DNA of 14,436 bases from an uncultured Clostridia bacterium (GTDB taxonomy: Bacteria > Bacillota > Clostridia > UMGS1883). The stretch covers positions 1 through 14,436 of the forward strand of contig CANRHW010000015.1 in assembly GCA_947630525.1 (NCBI GenBank), read 5' to 3'. Below the pieces are notes generated by a model that saw only the letters and a list, made by a program, of their open reading frames with translations, was not told the DNA's origin and did not search any database. Positions 14,408 to 14,436 of this stretch are shown here, in pieces. The position numbers and the translations under genes are program-made. The first letter of the stretch is position 1, and the number at the start of each line of letters is the position of its first letter.

Positions 14408-14436
14408 AGAGCTGGCTGGTTTTATTTTGGCCATGG
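14379..14436 (+). CDS. atpI: Start of next gene, probably ATP synthase subunit I (AtpI), cut by the window edge
   Basis: GGAGG (14368-14372) stands 6 nt before ATG 14379, opening a frame of 19 codons (MSPETKKQLKELAGFILAM) that remains open at the edge. It starts inside the last 29 nt of the AtpZ-like gene in another frame. A polar N-terminus turning hydrophobic, right after an AtpZ-like gene, is what AtpI looks like, and AtpI normally precedes atpB. The evidence is an excellent RBS, overlap and context; there is too little protein to confirm the family. Confidence 0.55.
   Translation, partial: MSPETKKQLKELAGFILAM

Noticed and set aside
1..14436. A previously undescribed multi-gene system, mobile element or defence island
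   Set aside because: Every substantial gene belongs to a known, mostly housekeeping family, with consistent orientation and codon style; no integrase, transposase, tRNA-adjacent attachment site or unexplained long gene is present.

Overview
The window reads as ordinary chromosome from a member of the Clostridia (Bacillota). The main reasons are an IspH enzyme fused to ribosomal-protein-S1-type domains, a Mini-III RNase, a PcrA-type helicase with its C-terminal Tudor-like tail, a transketolase split into two subunits, TagO/MnaA cell-wall genes, strong AGGAGG-type ribosome binding sites, and AT-rich intergenic DNA with SigA-like promoters. Coding DNA is fairly GC-rich, so a moderate-to-high-GC clostridial lineage is likely; the species cannot be told from the sequence.

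Layout. Everything from the left edge to 9281 lies on the minus strand, and everything from 9498 to the right edge on the plus strand. The two halves diverge from a promoter region at 9282-9497 that carries one good SigA-type promoter in each direction. Leftward gene order is mrnC (Mini-III RNase), transketolase N-subunit, transketolase C-subunit, a 23-bp palindrome, pcrA, an AT-rich stretch with two perfect inverted repeats, a SAM methyltransferase, a BaiN/HI0933-type flavoprotein, cmk, plsC, and the ispH-S1 fusion, which runs off the left edge. The last five genes overlap or nearly touch (ATGA overlaps at 1425-1428 and 3902-3905), so they are probably one translationally coupled operon. Rightward order is a class I/II PLP aminotransferase, trpS, tagO-like, mnaA/wecB, then a new promoter and the first two small genes of what is probably an ATP synthase operon (atpZ-like, then atpI running off the right edge).

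How the genes fit together. The left operon mixes isoprenoid synthesis (IspH), phospholipid synthesis (PlsC), nucleotide metabolism (Cmk) and translation (S1 domains). TagO and MnaA act on the undecaprenyl-phosphate/UDP-GlcNAc/UDP-ManNAc branch of cell-wall glycopolymer synthesis. The ATP synthase genes follow with their own promoter.

I see no phage, transposon, CRISPR, toxin-antitoxin or defence genes, no RNA genes, and no convincing undescribed multi-gene system. The points worth a second look are mostly non-coding: a perfect 23-bp palindrome with a Fur-box-like core before pcrA, an 11-bp inverted repeat directly before the methyltransferase RBS, a 16-bp A/T-rich inverted repeat after pcrA, and a near-ideal internal ribosome binding site exactly at the IspH/S1 junction.
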